A DNA stretch of 64,000 bases from Litoditis marina (Eukaryota > Nematoda > Chromadorea > Rhabditida > Rhabditidae): contig OZ038435.1 in assembly GCA_964036275.1 (NCBI GenBank), positions 7,363,687 to 7,427,686 of the forward strand, written 5' to 3'. The position numbers and the translations under genes were made by a program. The notes beneath the pieces were generated by a model that saw only the letters and a list, made by a program, of their open reading frames with translations, searched no databases and was not told the origin of the DNA. Shown here piece by piece: positions 49,596 through 62,474 of this stretch; the first letter of the stretch is position 1, and the number at the start of each line of letters is the position of its first letter.

Positions 49596-51205
49596 GGGAG
49601 GTGAGGTTAAGTAAGAAGTTTTTGGACCCTAGCTTTGTTTCTGATAGATGAAATTGTCTGAAATTTACAGACCATCACCAACCTTGTTAACTCTCTAACA
49701 TATACAAAAATCAGGCCAAACCGTTCAATACTCCTTAAGATATCGCCCAAAGCGCATATTGTTCGTATGTCCATGGGAGGTGAGGTTAAGTAAGAAGTTT
49801 TTGGACTCTAGCTTTGTTTCTGATAGATGAAATTGTCTGAAATTTACAGACCATCACCAACCTTGTTAACTCTCTAAAATGTACAAAAATCAGGCCAAAC
49901 CGTTTAATACTCCTTAAGATATCGCCCAAAGCGCATATTGTTCGTATGTCCATGGGAGGTGAGGTTAAGTAAGAAGTTTTTGAACCCTAGCTTTGTTTCT
50001 GATAGATGAAATTGTCTGAAATTTACAAACCATCACCAACCTTGTTAACTCTCTAACATATACAAAAATCAGGCCAAACCGTTTAATACTCCTTAAGATA
50101 TCGCCCAAAGCGCATATTGTTCGTATGTCCATGGGAGGTGAGGTTAAGTAAGAAGTTTTTGGACCCTAGCTTTGTTTCTGATAGATGAAATTGTCTGAAA
50201 TTCACAGACCATCACCAACCTTGTTAACTCTCTAACATATACAAAAATCAGGCCAAACCGTTTAATACTCCTTAAGATATCGCCCAAAGCGCATATTGTT
50301 CGTATGTCCATGGGAGGTGAGGTTAAGTAAGAAGTTTTTGGACCCTAGCTTTGTTTCTGATAGATGAAATTGTCTGAAATTTACAGACCATCACCAACCT
50401 TGTTAACTCTCTAACATATACAAAAATCAGGCCAAACCGTTTAATACTCCTTAAGATATCGCCCAAAGCGCATATTGTTCGTATGTCCATGGGAGGTGAG
50501 GTTAAGTAAGAAGTTTTTGGACCCTAGCTTTGTTTCTGATAGATGAAATTGTCTGAAATTTACAGAAAATCACCATCTCTGTTAACTCTCTAAAATGTAC
50601 AAAAATCAGGCCCAACCGTTTAATACTCCTTAAGATATCGCCCAAAGCGCATATTGTTCGTATGTCCATGGGAGGTGCGGTTAAGTAAGAAGTTTTTGGA
50701 CTCTAGCTTTGTTTCTGATAGATGAAATTGTCTAGAATTTACAGACCATCACCAACCTTATTAACTCTCTAACATATACAAAAATCAGGCCAAATCGTTT
50801 AATACTCCTTAAGATATCGCCCAAAGCGCATATTGTTCGTATGTCCATGGGAGGTGAGGTTAAGCAAGAAGTTTTTGGACTCTAGCTTTGTTTCTGATAG
50901 ATGAAATTATCTGAAATTTACAGACAATCACCAACTCTGTTAACTCTCTAAAATGTACAAAAATCAGGCCAAACCGTTTTATACTCCTTAAGATATCGCC
51001 CAAAGCGCATATTGTTCGTATGGTCCATGGAGGTGAGGTTAAGTAAGAAGTTTTTGGACTCTAGCTTTGTTTCTGATAGATGAAATTGTCTAGAATTTAC
51101 AGACCATCACCAACCTTGTTACTTCTCTAAAGTACACAAAAATCAGGCCAAACCGTTCAATACTCCTTAAGATATCGCCCAAGCGCATATTGTTCGTATG
51201 TCCAT
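49596..51205 (-). repeat. 9-mer unit ending in the last g copy
   Basis: In + order: t1, k, t2, t2, t2, e, d, c', g. The e2-e3-t3 run of earlier units is replaced by repeated t2. The t2 at 49954-50132 has GAACCC and ACAAACC substitutions seen nowhere else. The g copy at 51029-51205 is the last g in the window. Confidence 0.85.
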
Positions 51206-52992
51206 GGGAGGTGAGGTTAGTAAGAAGTTTTTGGACCCTAGCTTTGTTTCTGATAGATGAAATTGTCTGAAATTTACAGACCATCACCAACCTTGTTAAC
51301 TCTCTAAAATGTACAAAAATCAGGCCAAACCGTTTAATACTCCTTAAGATATCGCCCAAAGCGCATATTGTTCGTATGTCCATGGGAGGTGAGGTTAAGT
51401 AAGAAGTTTTTGGACCCTAGCTTTGTTTCTGATAGATGAAATTGTCTGAAATTTACAGACCATCACCAACCTTGTTAACTCTCTAACATATACAAAAATC
51501 AGGCCAAACCGTTTAATACTCCTTAAGATATCGCCCAAAGCGCATATTGTTCGTATGTCCATGGGAGGTGAGGTTAAGTAAGAAGTTTTTGGACCCTAGC
51601 TTTGTTTCTGATAGATGAAATTGTCTGAAATTTACAGACCATCACCAACCTTGTTAACTCTCTAACATATACAAAAATCAGGCCAAACCGTTTAATACTC
51701 CTTAAGATATCGCCCAAAGCGCATATTGTTCGTATGTCCATGGGAGGTGAGGTTAAGTAAGAAGTTTTTGGACCCTAGCTTTGTTTCTGATAGATGAAAT
51801 TGTCTGAAATTTACAGAAAATCACCATCTCTGTTAACTCTCTAAAATGTACAAAAATCAGGCCCAACCGTTTAATACTCCTTAAGATATCGCCCAAAGCG
51901 CATATTGTTCGTATGTCCATGGGAGGTGAGGTTAAGTAAGAAGTTTTTGGACTCTAGCTTTGTTTCTGATGGATGAAATTATCTGAAATTTACAGAAAAT
52001 CACCATCTCTGTTAACTCTCTAAAATGTACAAAAATCAGGCCCAACCGTTTGATACTCCTTAAGATATCGCCCAAAGCGCATATTGTTCGTATGTCCATG
52101 GAGGTGAGGTTAAGTAAGAAGTTTTTGGACCCTAGCTTTGTTTCTGATAGATGAAATTGTCTGAAATTTACAGACCATCACCAACCTTGTTAACTCTCTA
52201 ACATATACAAAAATCAGGCCAAACCGTTTAATACTCCTTAAGATATCGCCCAAAGCGCATATTGTTCGTATGTCCATGGGAGGTGAGGTTAAGTAAGAAG
52301 TTTTTGGACCCTAGCTTTGTTCTGATAGATGAAATTGTCTGAAATTTACAGAAAATCACCATCTCTGTTAACTCTCTAAATGTACAAAAATCAGGCCCAA
52401 CCGTTTAATACTCCTTAAGATATCGCCCAAAGCGCATATTGTTCGTATGTCCATGGGAGGTGAGGTTAAGTAAGAAGTTTTTGGACTCTAGCTTTGTTTC
52501 TGATAGATGAAATTGTCTAGAATTTACAGACCATCACCAACCTTGTTAACTCTCTAACATATACAAAAATCAGGCCAAACCGTTTAATACTCCTTAAGAT
52601 ATCGCCCAAAGCGCATATTGTTCGTATGTCCATGGGAGGTGAGGTTAAGTAAGAAGTTTTTGGGACCCTAGCTTTGTTTCTGATAGATGAAATTGTCTGA
52701 AATTTACAGAAAATCACCATCTCTGTTAACTCTCTAAAATGTACAAAAATCAGGCCCAACCGTTTAATACTCCTTAAGATATCGCCCAAAGCGCATATTG
52801 TTCGTATGTCCATGGGAGGTGAGGTTAAGTAAGAAGTTTTTGGACTCTAGCTTTGTTTCTGATAGATGAAATTGTCTAGAATTTACAGACCATCACCAAC
52901 CTTATTAACTCTCTAACATATACAAAAATCAGGCCAAATCGTTTAATACTCCTTAAGATATCGCCCAAAGCGCATATTGTTCGTATGTCCAT
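51206..52992 (-). repeat. g-free segment, 10 monomers
   Basis: In + order: k-like hybrid (ACCCTAG start with AAAATGTAC), t2, t2, e, e3, t2, e, d', e, d. The e3 at 51921-52099 has CCGTTTGAT, a private base also found at 53709-53888 and 63191-63369. Indels cluster here: 177-bp copy 52278-52454 and a 180-bp copy 52634-52813. Confidence 0.83.
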
Positions 52993-54781
52993 GGGAGGTG
53001 AGGTTAAGTAAGAAGTTTTTGGACCCTAGCTTTGTTTCTGATAGATGAAATTGTCTGAAATTTACAGACCATCACCAACCTTGTTAACTCTCTAACATAT
53101 ACAAAAATCAGGCCAAACCGTTCAATACTCCTTAAGATATCGCCCAAAGCGCATATTGTTCGTATGTCCATGGGAGGTGAGGTTAAGTAAGAAGTTTTTG
53201 GACTCTAGCTTTGTTTCTGATAGATGAAATTGTCTGAAATTTACAGACCATCACCAACCTTGTTAACTCTCTAAAATGTACAAAAATCAGGCCAAACCGT
53301 TTAATACTCCTTAAGATATCGCCCAAAGCGCATATTGTTCGTATGTCCATGGGAGGTGAGGTTAAGTAAGAAGTTTTTGGACCCTAGCTTTGTTTCTGAT
53401 AGATGAAATTGTCTGAAATTTACAGACCATCACCAACCTTGTTAACTCTCTAACATATACAAAAATCAGGCCAAACCGTTTAATACTCCTTAAGATATCG
53501 CCCAAAGCGCATATTGTTCGTATGTCCATGGGAGGTGAGGTTAAGTAAGAAGTTTTTGGACCCTAGCTTTGTTTCTGATAGATGAAATTGTCTGAAATTT
53601 ACAGACCATCACCAACCTTGTTAACTCTCTAACATATACAAAAATCAGGCCAAACCGTTTAATACTCCTTAAGATATCGCCCAAAGCGCATATTGTTCGT
53701 ATGTCCATGGGAGGTGAGGGTTAAGTAAGAAGTTTTTGGACTCTAGCTTTGTTTCTGATGGATGAAATTATCTGAAATTTACAGAAAATCACCATCTCTG
53801 TTAACTCTCTAAAATGTACAAAAATCAGGCCCAACCGTTTGATACTCCTTAAGATATCGCCCAAAGCGCATATTGTTCGTATGTCCATGGGAGGTGAGGT
53901 TAAGTAAGAAGTTTTTGGACCCTAGCTTTGTTTCTGATAGATGAAATTGTCTGAAATTTACAGACCATCACCAACCTTGTTAACTCTCTAACATATACAA
54001 AAATCAGGCCAAACCGTTTAATACTCCTTAAGATATCGCCCAAAGCGCATATTGTTCGTATGTCCATGGGAGGTGAGGTTAAGTAAGAAGTTTTTGGACC
54101 CTAGCTTTGTTCTGATAGATGAAATTGTCTGAAATTTACAGAAAATCACCATCTCTGTTAACTCTCTAAAATGTACAAAAATCAGGCCCAACCGTTCAAT
54201 ACTCCTTAAGATATCGCCCAAAGCGCATATTGTTCGTATGTCCATGGGAGGTGAGGTTAAGTAAGAAGTTTTTGGACTCTAGCTTTGTTTCTGATAGATG
54301 AAATTGTCTAGAATTTACAGACCATCACCAACCTTGTTAACTCTCTAACATATACAAAATCAGGCCAAACCGTTTAATACTCCTTAAGATATCGCCCAAA
54401 GCGCATATTGTTCGTATGTCCATGGGAGGTGAGGTTAAGTAAGAAGTTTTTGGACCCTAGCTTTGTTTCTGATAGATGAAATTGTCTGAAATTTACAGAA
54501 AATCACCATCTCTGTTAACTCTCTAAAATGTACAAAAATCAGGCCCAACCGTTTAATACTCCTTAAGATATCGCCCAAAGCGCATATTGTTCGTATGTCC
54601 ATGGGAGGTGAGGTTAAGTAAGAAGTTTTTGGACTCTAGCTTTGTTTCTGATAGATGAAATTGTCTAGAATTTACAGACCATCACCAACCTTATTAACTC
54701 TCTAACATATACAAAAATCAGGCCAAATCGTTTAATACTCCTTAAGATATCGCCCAAAGCGCATATTGTTCGTATGTCCAT
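52993..54781 (-). repeat. 10-monomer segment t1 to d, first copy
   Basis: In + order: t1, k, t2, t2, e3, t2, e, d', e, d. The e3 has CCGTTTGAT and the following e has CCGTTCAAT. The same series with both private bases begins again at 62475, 9482 bp further on. Confidence 0.85.
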
Positions 54782-57287
54782 GGGAGGTGAGGTTAAGTAA
54801 GAAGTTTTTGGACCCTAGCTTTGTTTCTGATAGATGAAATTGTCTGAAATTTACAGACCATCACCAACCTTGTTAACTCTCTAACATATACAAAAATCAG
54901 GCCAAACCGTTCAATACTCCTTAAGATATCGCCCAAAGCGCATATTGTTCGTATGTCCATGGGAGGTGAGGTTAAGTAAGAAGTTTTTGGACTCTAGCTT
55001 TGTTTCTGATAGATGAAATTGTCTGAAATTTACAGACCATCACCAACCTTGTTAACTCTCTAAAATGTACAAAAATCAGGCCAAACCGTTTAATACTCCT
55101 TAAGATATCGCCCAAAGCGCATATTGTTCGTATGTCCATGGGAGGTGAGGTTAAGTAAGAAGTTTTTGGACCCTAGCTTTGTTTCTGATAGATGAAATTG
55201 TCTGAAATTTACAGACCATCACCAACCTTGTTAACTCTCTAACATATACAAAAATCAGGCCAAACCGTTTAATACTCCTTAAGATATCGCCCAAAGCGCA
55301 TATTGTTCGTATGTCCATGGGAGGTGAGGTTAAGTAAGAAGTTTTTGGACCCTAGCTTTGTTTCTGATAGATGAAATTGTCTGAAATTTACAGACCATCA
55401 CCAACCTTGTTAACTCTCTAACATATACAAAAATCAGGCCAAACCGTTTAATACTCCTTAAGATATCGCCCAAAGCGCATATTGTTCGTATGTCCATGGG
55501 AGGTGAGGTTAAGTAAGAAGTTTTTGGACCCTAGCTTTGTTTCTGATAGATGAAATTGTCTGAAATTTACAGAAAATCACCATCTCTGTTAACTCTCTAA
55601 AATGTACAAAAATCAGGCCCAACCGTTTAATACTCCTTAAGATATCGCCCAAAGCGCATATTGTTCGTATGTCCATGGGAGGTGAGGTTAAGTAAGAAGT
55701 TTTTGGACTCTAGCTTTGTTTCTGATGGATGAAATTATCTGAAATTTACAGAAAATCACCATCTCTGTTAACTCTCTAAAATGTACAAAAATCAGGCCCA
55801 ACCGTTTAATACTCCTTAAGATATCGCCCAAAGCGCATATTGTTCGTATGTCCATGGGAGGTGAGGTTAAGTAAGAAGTTTTTGGACCCTAGCTTTGTTT
55901 CTGATAGATGAAATTGTCTGAAATTTACAGAAAATCACCATCTCTGTTAACTCTCTAAAATGTACAAAAATCAGGCCCAACCGTTTAATACTCCTTAAGA
56001 TATCGCCCAAAGCGCATATTGTTCGTATGTCCATGGGAGGTGAGGTTAAGTAAGAAGTTTTTGGACTCTAGCTTTGTTTCTGATGGATGAAATTATCTGA
56101 AATTTACAGAAAATCACCATCTCTGTTAACTCTCTAAAATGTACAAAAATCAGGCCCAACCGTTTAATACTCCTTAAGATATCGCCCAAAGCGCATATTG
56201 TTCGTATGTCCATGGGAGGTGAGGTTAAGTAAGAAGTTTTTGGACCCTAGCTTTGTTTCTGATAGATGAAATTGTCTGAAATTTACAGACCATCACCAAC
56301 CTTGTTAACTCTCTAACATATACAAAAATCAGGCCAAACCGTTTAATACTCCTTAAGATATCGCCCAAAGCGCATATTGTTCGTATGTCCATGGGAGGTG
56401 AGGTTAAGTAAGAAGTTTTTGGACTCTAGCTTTGTTTCTGATGGATGAAATTATCTGAAATTTACAGAAAATCACCATCTCTGTTAACTCTCTAAAATGT
56501 ACAAAAATCAGGCCCAACCGTTTAATACTCCTTAAGATATCGCCCAAAGCGCATATTGTTCGTATGTCCATGGGAGGTGAGGTTAAGTAAGAAGTTTTTG
56601 GACCCTAGCTTTGTTTCTGATAGATGAAATTGTCTGAAATTTACAGAAAATCACCATCTCTGTTAACTCTCTAAAATGTACAAAAATCAGGCCCAACCGT
56701 TTAATACTCCTTAAGATATCGCCCAAAGCGCATATTGTTCGTATGTCCATGGGAGGTGAGGTTAAGTAAGAAGTTTTTGGACTCTAGCTTTGTTTCTGAT
56801 GGATGAAATTATCTGAAATTTACAGAAAATCACCATCTCTGTTAACTCTCTAAAATGTACAAAAATCAGGCCCAACCGTTTAATACTCCTTAAGATATCG
56901 CCCAAAGCGCATATTGTTCGTATGTCCATGGGAGGTGAGGTTAAGTAAGAAGTTTTTGGACCCTAGCTTTGTTTCTGATAGATGAAATTGTCTGAAATTT
57001 ACAGACCATCACCAACCTTGTTAACTCTCTAACATATACAAAAATCAGGCCAAACCGTTTAATACTCCTTAAGATATCGCCCAAAGCGCATATTGTTCGT
57101 ATGTCCATGGGAGGTGAGGTTAAGTAAGAAGTTTTTGGACTCTAGCTTTGTTTCTGATAGATGAAATTGTCTAGAATTTACAGACCATCACCAACCTTAT
57201 TAACTCTCTAACATATACAAAAATCAGGCCAAACCGTTTAATACTCCTTAAGATATCGCCCAAAGCGCATATTGTTCGTATGTCCAT
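54782..57287 (-). repeat. 14-mer HOR unit, copy 1 (2506 bp)
   Basis: In + order: t1, k, t2, t2, e, e3, e, e3, t2, e3, e, e3, t2, d. All copies are 179 bp. The last d differs from ordinary d in having AAACCGTTTAAT. An inner e-e3 alternation dominates the unit. Confidence 0.88.
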
Positions 57288-59793
57288 GGGAGGTGAGGTT
57301 AAGTAAGAAGTTTTTGGACCCTAGCTTTGTTTCTGATAGATGAAATTGTCTGAAATTTACAGACCATCACCAACCTTGTTAACTCTCTAACATATACAAA
57401 AATCAGGCCAAACCGTTCAATACTCCTTAAGATATCGCCCAAAGCGCATATTGTTCGTATGTCCATGGGAGGTGAGGTTAAGTAAGAAGTTTTGGACTCT
57501 AGCTTTGTTTCTGATAGATGAAATTGTCTGAAATTTACAGACCATCACCAACCTTGTTAACTCTCTAAAATGTACAAAAATCAGGCCAAACCGTTTAATA
57601 CTCCTTAAGATATCGCCCAAAGCGCATATTGTTCGTATGTCCATGGGAGGTGAGGTTAAGTAAGAAGTTTTTGGACCCTAGCTTTGTTTCTGATAGATGA
57701 AATTGTCTGAAATTTACAGACCATCACCAACCTTGTTAACTCTCTAACATATACAAAAATCAGGCCAAACCGTTTAATACTCCTTAAGATATCGCCCAAA
57801 GCGCATATTGTTCGTATGTCCATGGGAGGTGAGGTTAAGTAAGAAGTTTTTGGACCCTAGCTTTGTTTCTGATAGATGAAATTGTCTGAAATTTACAGAC
57901 CATCACCAACCTTGTTAACTCTCTAACATATACAAAAATCAGGCCAAACCGTTTAATACTCCTTAAGATATCGCCCAAAGCGCATATTGTTCGTATGTCC
58001 ATGGGAGGTGAGGTTAAGTAAGAAGTTTTTGGACCCTAGCTTTGTTTCTGATAGATGAAATTGTCTGAAATTTACAGAAAATCACCATCTCTGTTAACTC
58101 TCTAAAATGTACAAAAATCAGGCCCAACCGTTTAATACTCCTTAAGATATCGCCCAAAGCGCATATTGTTCGTATGTCCATGGGAGGTGAGGTTAAGTAA
58201 GAAGTTTTTGGACTCTAGCTTTGTTTCTGATGGATGAAATTATCTGAAATTTACAGAAAATCACCATCTCTGTTAACTCTCTAAAATGTACAAAAATCAG
58301 GCCCAACCGTTTAATACTCCTTAAGATATCGCCCAAAGCGCATATTGTTCGTATGTCCATGGGAGGTGAGGTTAAGTAAGAAGTTTTTGGACCCTAGCTT
58401 TGTTTCTGATAGATGAAATTGTCTGAAATTTACAGAAAATCACCATCTCTGTTAACTCTCTAAAATGTACAAAAATCAGGCCCAACCGTTTAATACTCCT
58501 TAAGATATCGCCCAAAGCGCATATTGTTCGTATGTCCATGGGAGGTGAGGTTAAGTAAGAAGTTTTTGGACTCTAGCTTTGTTTCTGATGGATGAAATTA
58601 TCTGAAATTTACAGAAAATCACCATCTCTGTTAACTCTCTAAAATGTACAAAAATCAGGCCCAACCGTTTAATACTCCTTAAGATATCGCCCAAAGCGCA
58701 TATTGTTCGTATGTCCATGGGAGGTGAGGTTAAGTAAGAAGTTTTTGGACCCTAGCTTTGTTTCTGATAGATGAAATTGTCTGAAATTTACAGACCATCA
58801 CCAACCTTGTTAACTCTCTAACATATACAAAAATCAGGCCAAACCGTTTAATACTCCTTAAGATATCGCCCAAAGCGCATATTGTTCGTATGTCCCATGG
58901 GAGGTGAGGTTAAGTAAGAAGTTTTTGGACTCTAGCTTTGTTTCTGATGGATGAAATTATCTGAAATTTACAGAAAATCACCATCTCTGTTAACTCTCTA
59001 AAATGTACAAAAATCAGGCCCAACCGTTTAATACTCCTTAAGATATCGCCCAAAGCGCATATTGTTCGTATGTCCATGGGAGGTGAGGTTAAGTAAGAAG
59101 TTTTTGGACCCTAGCTTTGTTTCTGATAGATGAAATTGTCTGAAATTTACAGAAAATCACCATCTCTGTTAACTCTCTAAAATGTACAAAAATCAGGCCC
59201 AACCGTTTAATACTCCTTAAGATATCGCCCAAAGCGCATATTGTTCGTATGTCCATGGGAGGTGAGGTTAAGTAAGAAGTTTTTGGACTCTAGCTTTGTT
59301 TCTGATGGATGAAATTATCTGAAATTTACAGAAAATCACCATCTCTGTTAACTCTCTAAAATGTACAAAAATCAGGCCCAACCGTTTAATACTCCTTAAG
59401 ATATCGCCCAAAGCGCATATTGTTCGTATGTCCATGGGAGGTGAGGTTAAGTAAGAAGTTTTTGGACCCTAGCTTTGTTTCTGATAGATGAAATTGTCTG
59501 AAATTTACAGACCATCACCAACCTTGTTAACTCTCTAACATATACAAAAATCAGGCCAAACCGTTTAATACTCCTTAAGATATCGCCCAAAGCGCATATT
59601 GTTCGTATGTCCATGGGAGGTGAGGTTAAGTAAGAAGTTTTTGGACTCTAGCTTTGTTTCTGATAGATGAAATTGTCTAGAATTTACAGACCATCACCAA
59701 CCTTATTAACTCTCTAACATATACAAAAATCAGGCCAAACCGTTTAATACTCCTTAAGATATCGCCCAAAGCGCATATTGTTCGTATGTCCAT
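57288..59793 (-). repeat. 14-mer HOR unit, copy 2 (2506 bp)
   Basis: Same 14 subtypes in the same order as 54782-57287, including the unusual d at the end. The differences I noticed are one base lost in the T5 run near 57490 and one C gained near 58895, which cancel in length. This is the clearest direct tandem HOR duplication in the right array. Confidence 0.88.
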
Positions 59794-61222
59794 GGGAGGT
59801 GAGGTTAAGTAAGAAGTTTTTGGACCCTAGCTTTGTTTCTGATAGATGAAATTGTCTGAAATTTACAGACCATCACCAACCTTGTTAACTCTCTAACATA
59901 TACAAAAATCAGGCCAAACGTTTAATACTCCTTAAGATATCGCCCAAAGCGCATATTGTTCGTATGTCCATGGGAGGTGAGGTTAAGTAAGAAGTTTTTG
60001 GACCCTAGCTTTGTTTCTGATAGATGAAATTGTCTGAAATTTACAGACCATCACCAACCTTGTTAACTCTCTAACATATACAAAAATCAGGCCAAACCGT
60101 TTAATACTCCTTAAGATATCGCCCAAAGCGCATATTGTTCGTATGTCCATGGGAGGTGAGGTTAAGTAAGAAGTTTTTGGACCCTAGCTTTGTTTCTGAT
60201 AGATGAAATTGTCTGAAATTTACAGAAAATCACCATCTCTGTTAACTCTCTAAAATGTACAAAAATCAGGCCCAACCGTTTAATACTCCTTAAGATATCG
60301 CCCAAAGCGCATATTGTTCGTATGTCCATGGGAGGTGAGGTTAAGTAAGAAGTTTTTGGACTCTAGCTTTGTTTCTGATGGATGAAATATCTGAAATTTA
60401 CAGAAAATCACCATCTCTGTTAACTCTCTAAAATGTACAAAAATCAGGCCCAACCGTTTAATACTCCTTAAGATATCGCCCAAAGCGCATATTGTTCGTA
60501 TGTCCATGGGAGGTGAGGTTAAGTAAGAAGTTTTTGGACCCTAGCTTTGTTTCTGATAGATGAATTGTCTGAAATTTACAGACCATCACCAACCTTGTTA
60601 ACTCTCTAACATATACAAAAATCAGGCCAAACCGTTTAATACTCCTTAAGATATCGCCCAAAGCGCATATTGTTCGTATGTCCATGGGAGGTGAGGTTAA
60701 GTAAGAAGTTTTTGGACCCTAGCTTTGTTTCTGATAGATGAAATTGTCTGAAATTTACAGAAAATCACCATCTCTGTTAACTCTCTAAAATGTACAAAAA
60801 TCAGGCCCAACCGTTTAATACTCCTTAAGATATCGCCCAAAGCGCATATTGTTCGTATGTCCATGGGAGGTGAGGTTAAGTAAGAAGTTTTTGGACTCTA
60901 GCTTTGTTTCTGATAGATGAAATTGTCTAGAATTTACAGACCATCACCAACCTTATTAACTCTCTAACATATACAAAAATCAGGCCAAATCGTTTAATAC
61001 TCCTTAAGATATCGCCCAAAGCGCATATTGTTCGTATGTCCATGGGAGGTGAGGTTAAGCAAGAAGTTTTTGGACTCTAGCTTTGTTTCTGATAGATGAA
61101 ATTATCTGAAATTTACAGACAATCACCAACTCTGTTAACTCTCTAAAATGTACAAAAATCAGGCCAAACCGTTTTATACTCCTTAAGATATCGCCCAAAG
61201 CGCATATTGTTCGTATGTCCAT
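59794..61222 (-). repeat. 8-monomer segment ending in c'
   Basis: In + order: t2, t2, e, e3, t2, e, d, c'. The c' at 61044-61222 (TAAGCAAG, GACAATCACC) is the only c-type copy after 51028. Some copies are 178 bp. Confidence 0.83.
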
Positions 61223-62474
61223 GGGAGGTGAGGTTAAGTAAGAAGTTTTTGGACCCTAGCTTTGTTTCTGATAGATGAAATTGTCTGAAATTTACAGACC
61301 ATCACCAACCTTGTTAACTCTCTAACATATACAAAAATCAGGCCAAACCGTTTAATACTCCTTAAGATATCGCCCAAAGCGCATATTGTTCGTATGTCCA
61401 TGGGAGGGTGAGGTTAAGTAAGAAGTTTTTGGACCCTAGCTTGTTTCTGATAGATGAAATTGTCTGAAATTTACAGACCATCACCAACCTTGTTAACTCT
61501 CTAACATATACAAAAATCAGGCCAAACCGTTTAATACTCCTTAAGATATCGCCCAAAGCGCATATTGTTCGTATGTCCATGGAGGTGAGGTTAAGTAAGA
61601 AGTTTTTGGACCCTAGCTTTGTTTCTGATAGATGAAATTGTCTGAAATTTACAGAAAATCACCATCTCTGTTAACTCTCTAAAATGTACAAAAATCAGGC
61701 CCAACCGTTTAATACTCCTTAAGATATCGCCCAAAGCGCATATTGTTCGTATGTCCATGGGAGGTGAGGTTAAGTAAGAAGTTTTTGGACTCTAGCTTTG
61801 TTTCTGATGGATGAAATTATCTGAAATTTACAGAAAATCACCATCTCTGTTAACTCTCTAAAATGTACAAAAATCAGGCCCAACCGTTTAATACTCCTTA
61901 AGATATCGCCCAAAGCGCATATTGTTCGTATGTCCATGGGAGGTGAGGTTAAGTAAGAAGTTTTTGGACCCTAGCTTTGTTTCTGATAGATGAAATTGTC
62001 TGAAATTTACAGACCATCACCAACCTTGTTAACTCTCTAACATATACAAAAATCAGGCCAAACCGTTTAATACTCCTTAAGATATCGCCCAAAGCGCATA
62101 TTGTTCGTATGTCCATGGGAGGTGAGGTTAAGTAAGAAGTTTTTGGACCCTAGCTTTGTTTCTGATAGATGAAATTGTCTGAAATTTACAGAAAATCACC
62201 ATCTCTGTTAACTCTCTAAAATGTACAAAAATCAGGCCCAACCGTTTAATACTCCTTAAGATATCGCCCAAAGCGCATATTGTTCGTATGTCCATGGGAG
62301 GTGAGGTTAAGTAAGAAGTTTTTGGACTCTAGCTTTGTTTCTGATAGATGAAATTGTCTAGAATTTACAGACCATCACCAACCTTATTAACTCTCTAACA
62401 TATACAAAAATCAGGCCAAATCGTTTAATACTCCTTAAGATATCGCCCAAAGCGCATATTGTTCGTATGTCCAT
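61223..62474 (-). repeat. 7-monomer segment t2 to d
   Basis: In + order: t2, t2, e, e3, t2, e, d. It repeats the first seven subtypes of 59794-61222 without the closing c'. The copy at 61402-61580 has a compensating +1 (GAGGGTG) and -1 (AGCTTG). Confidence 0.83.
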
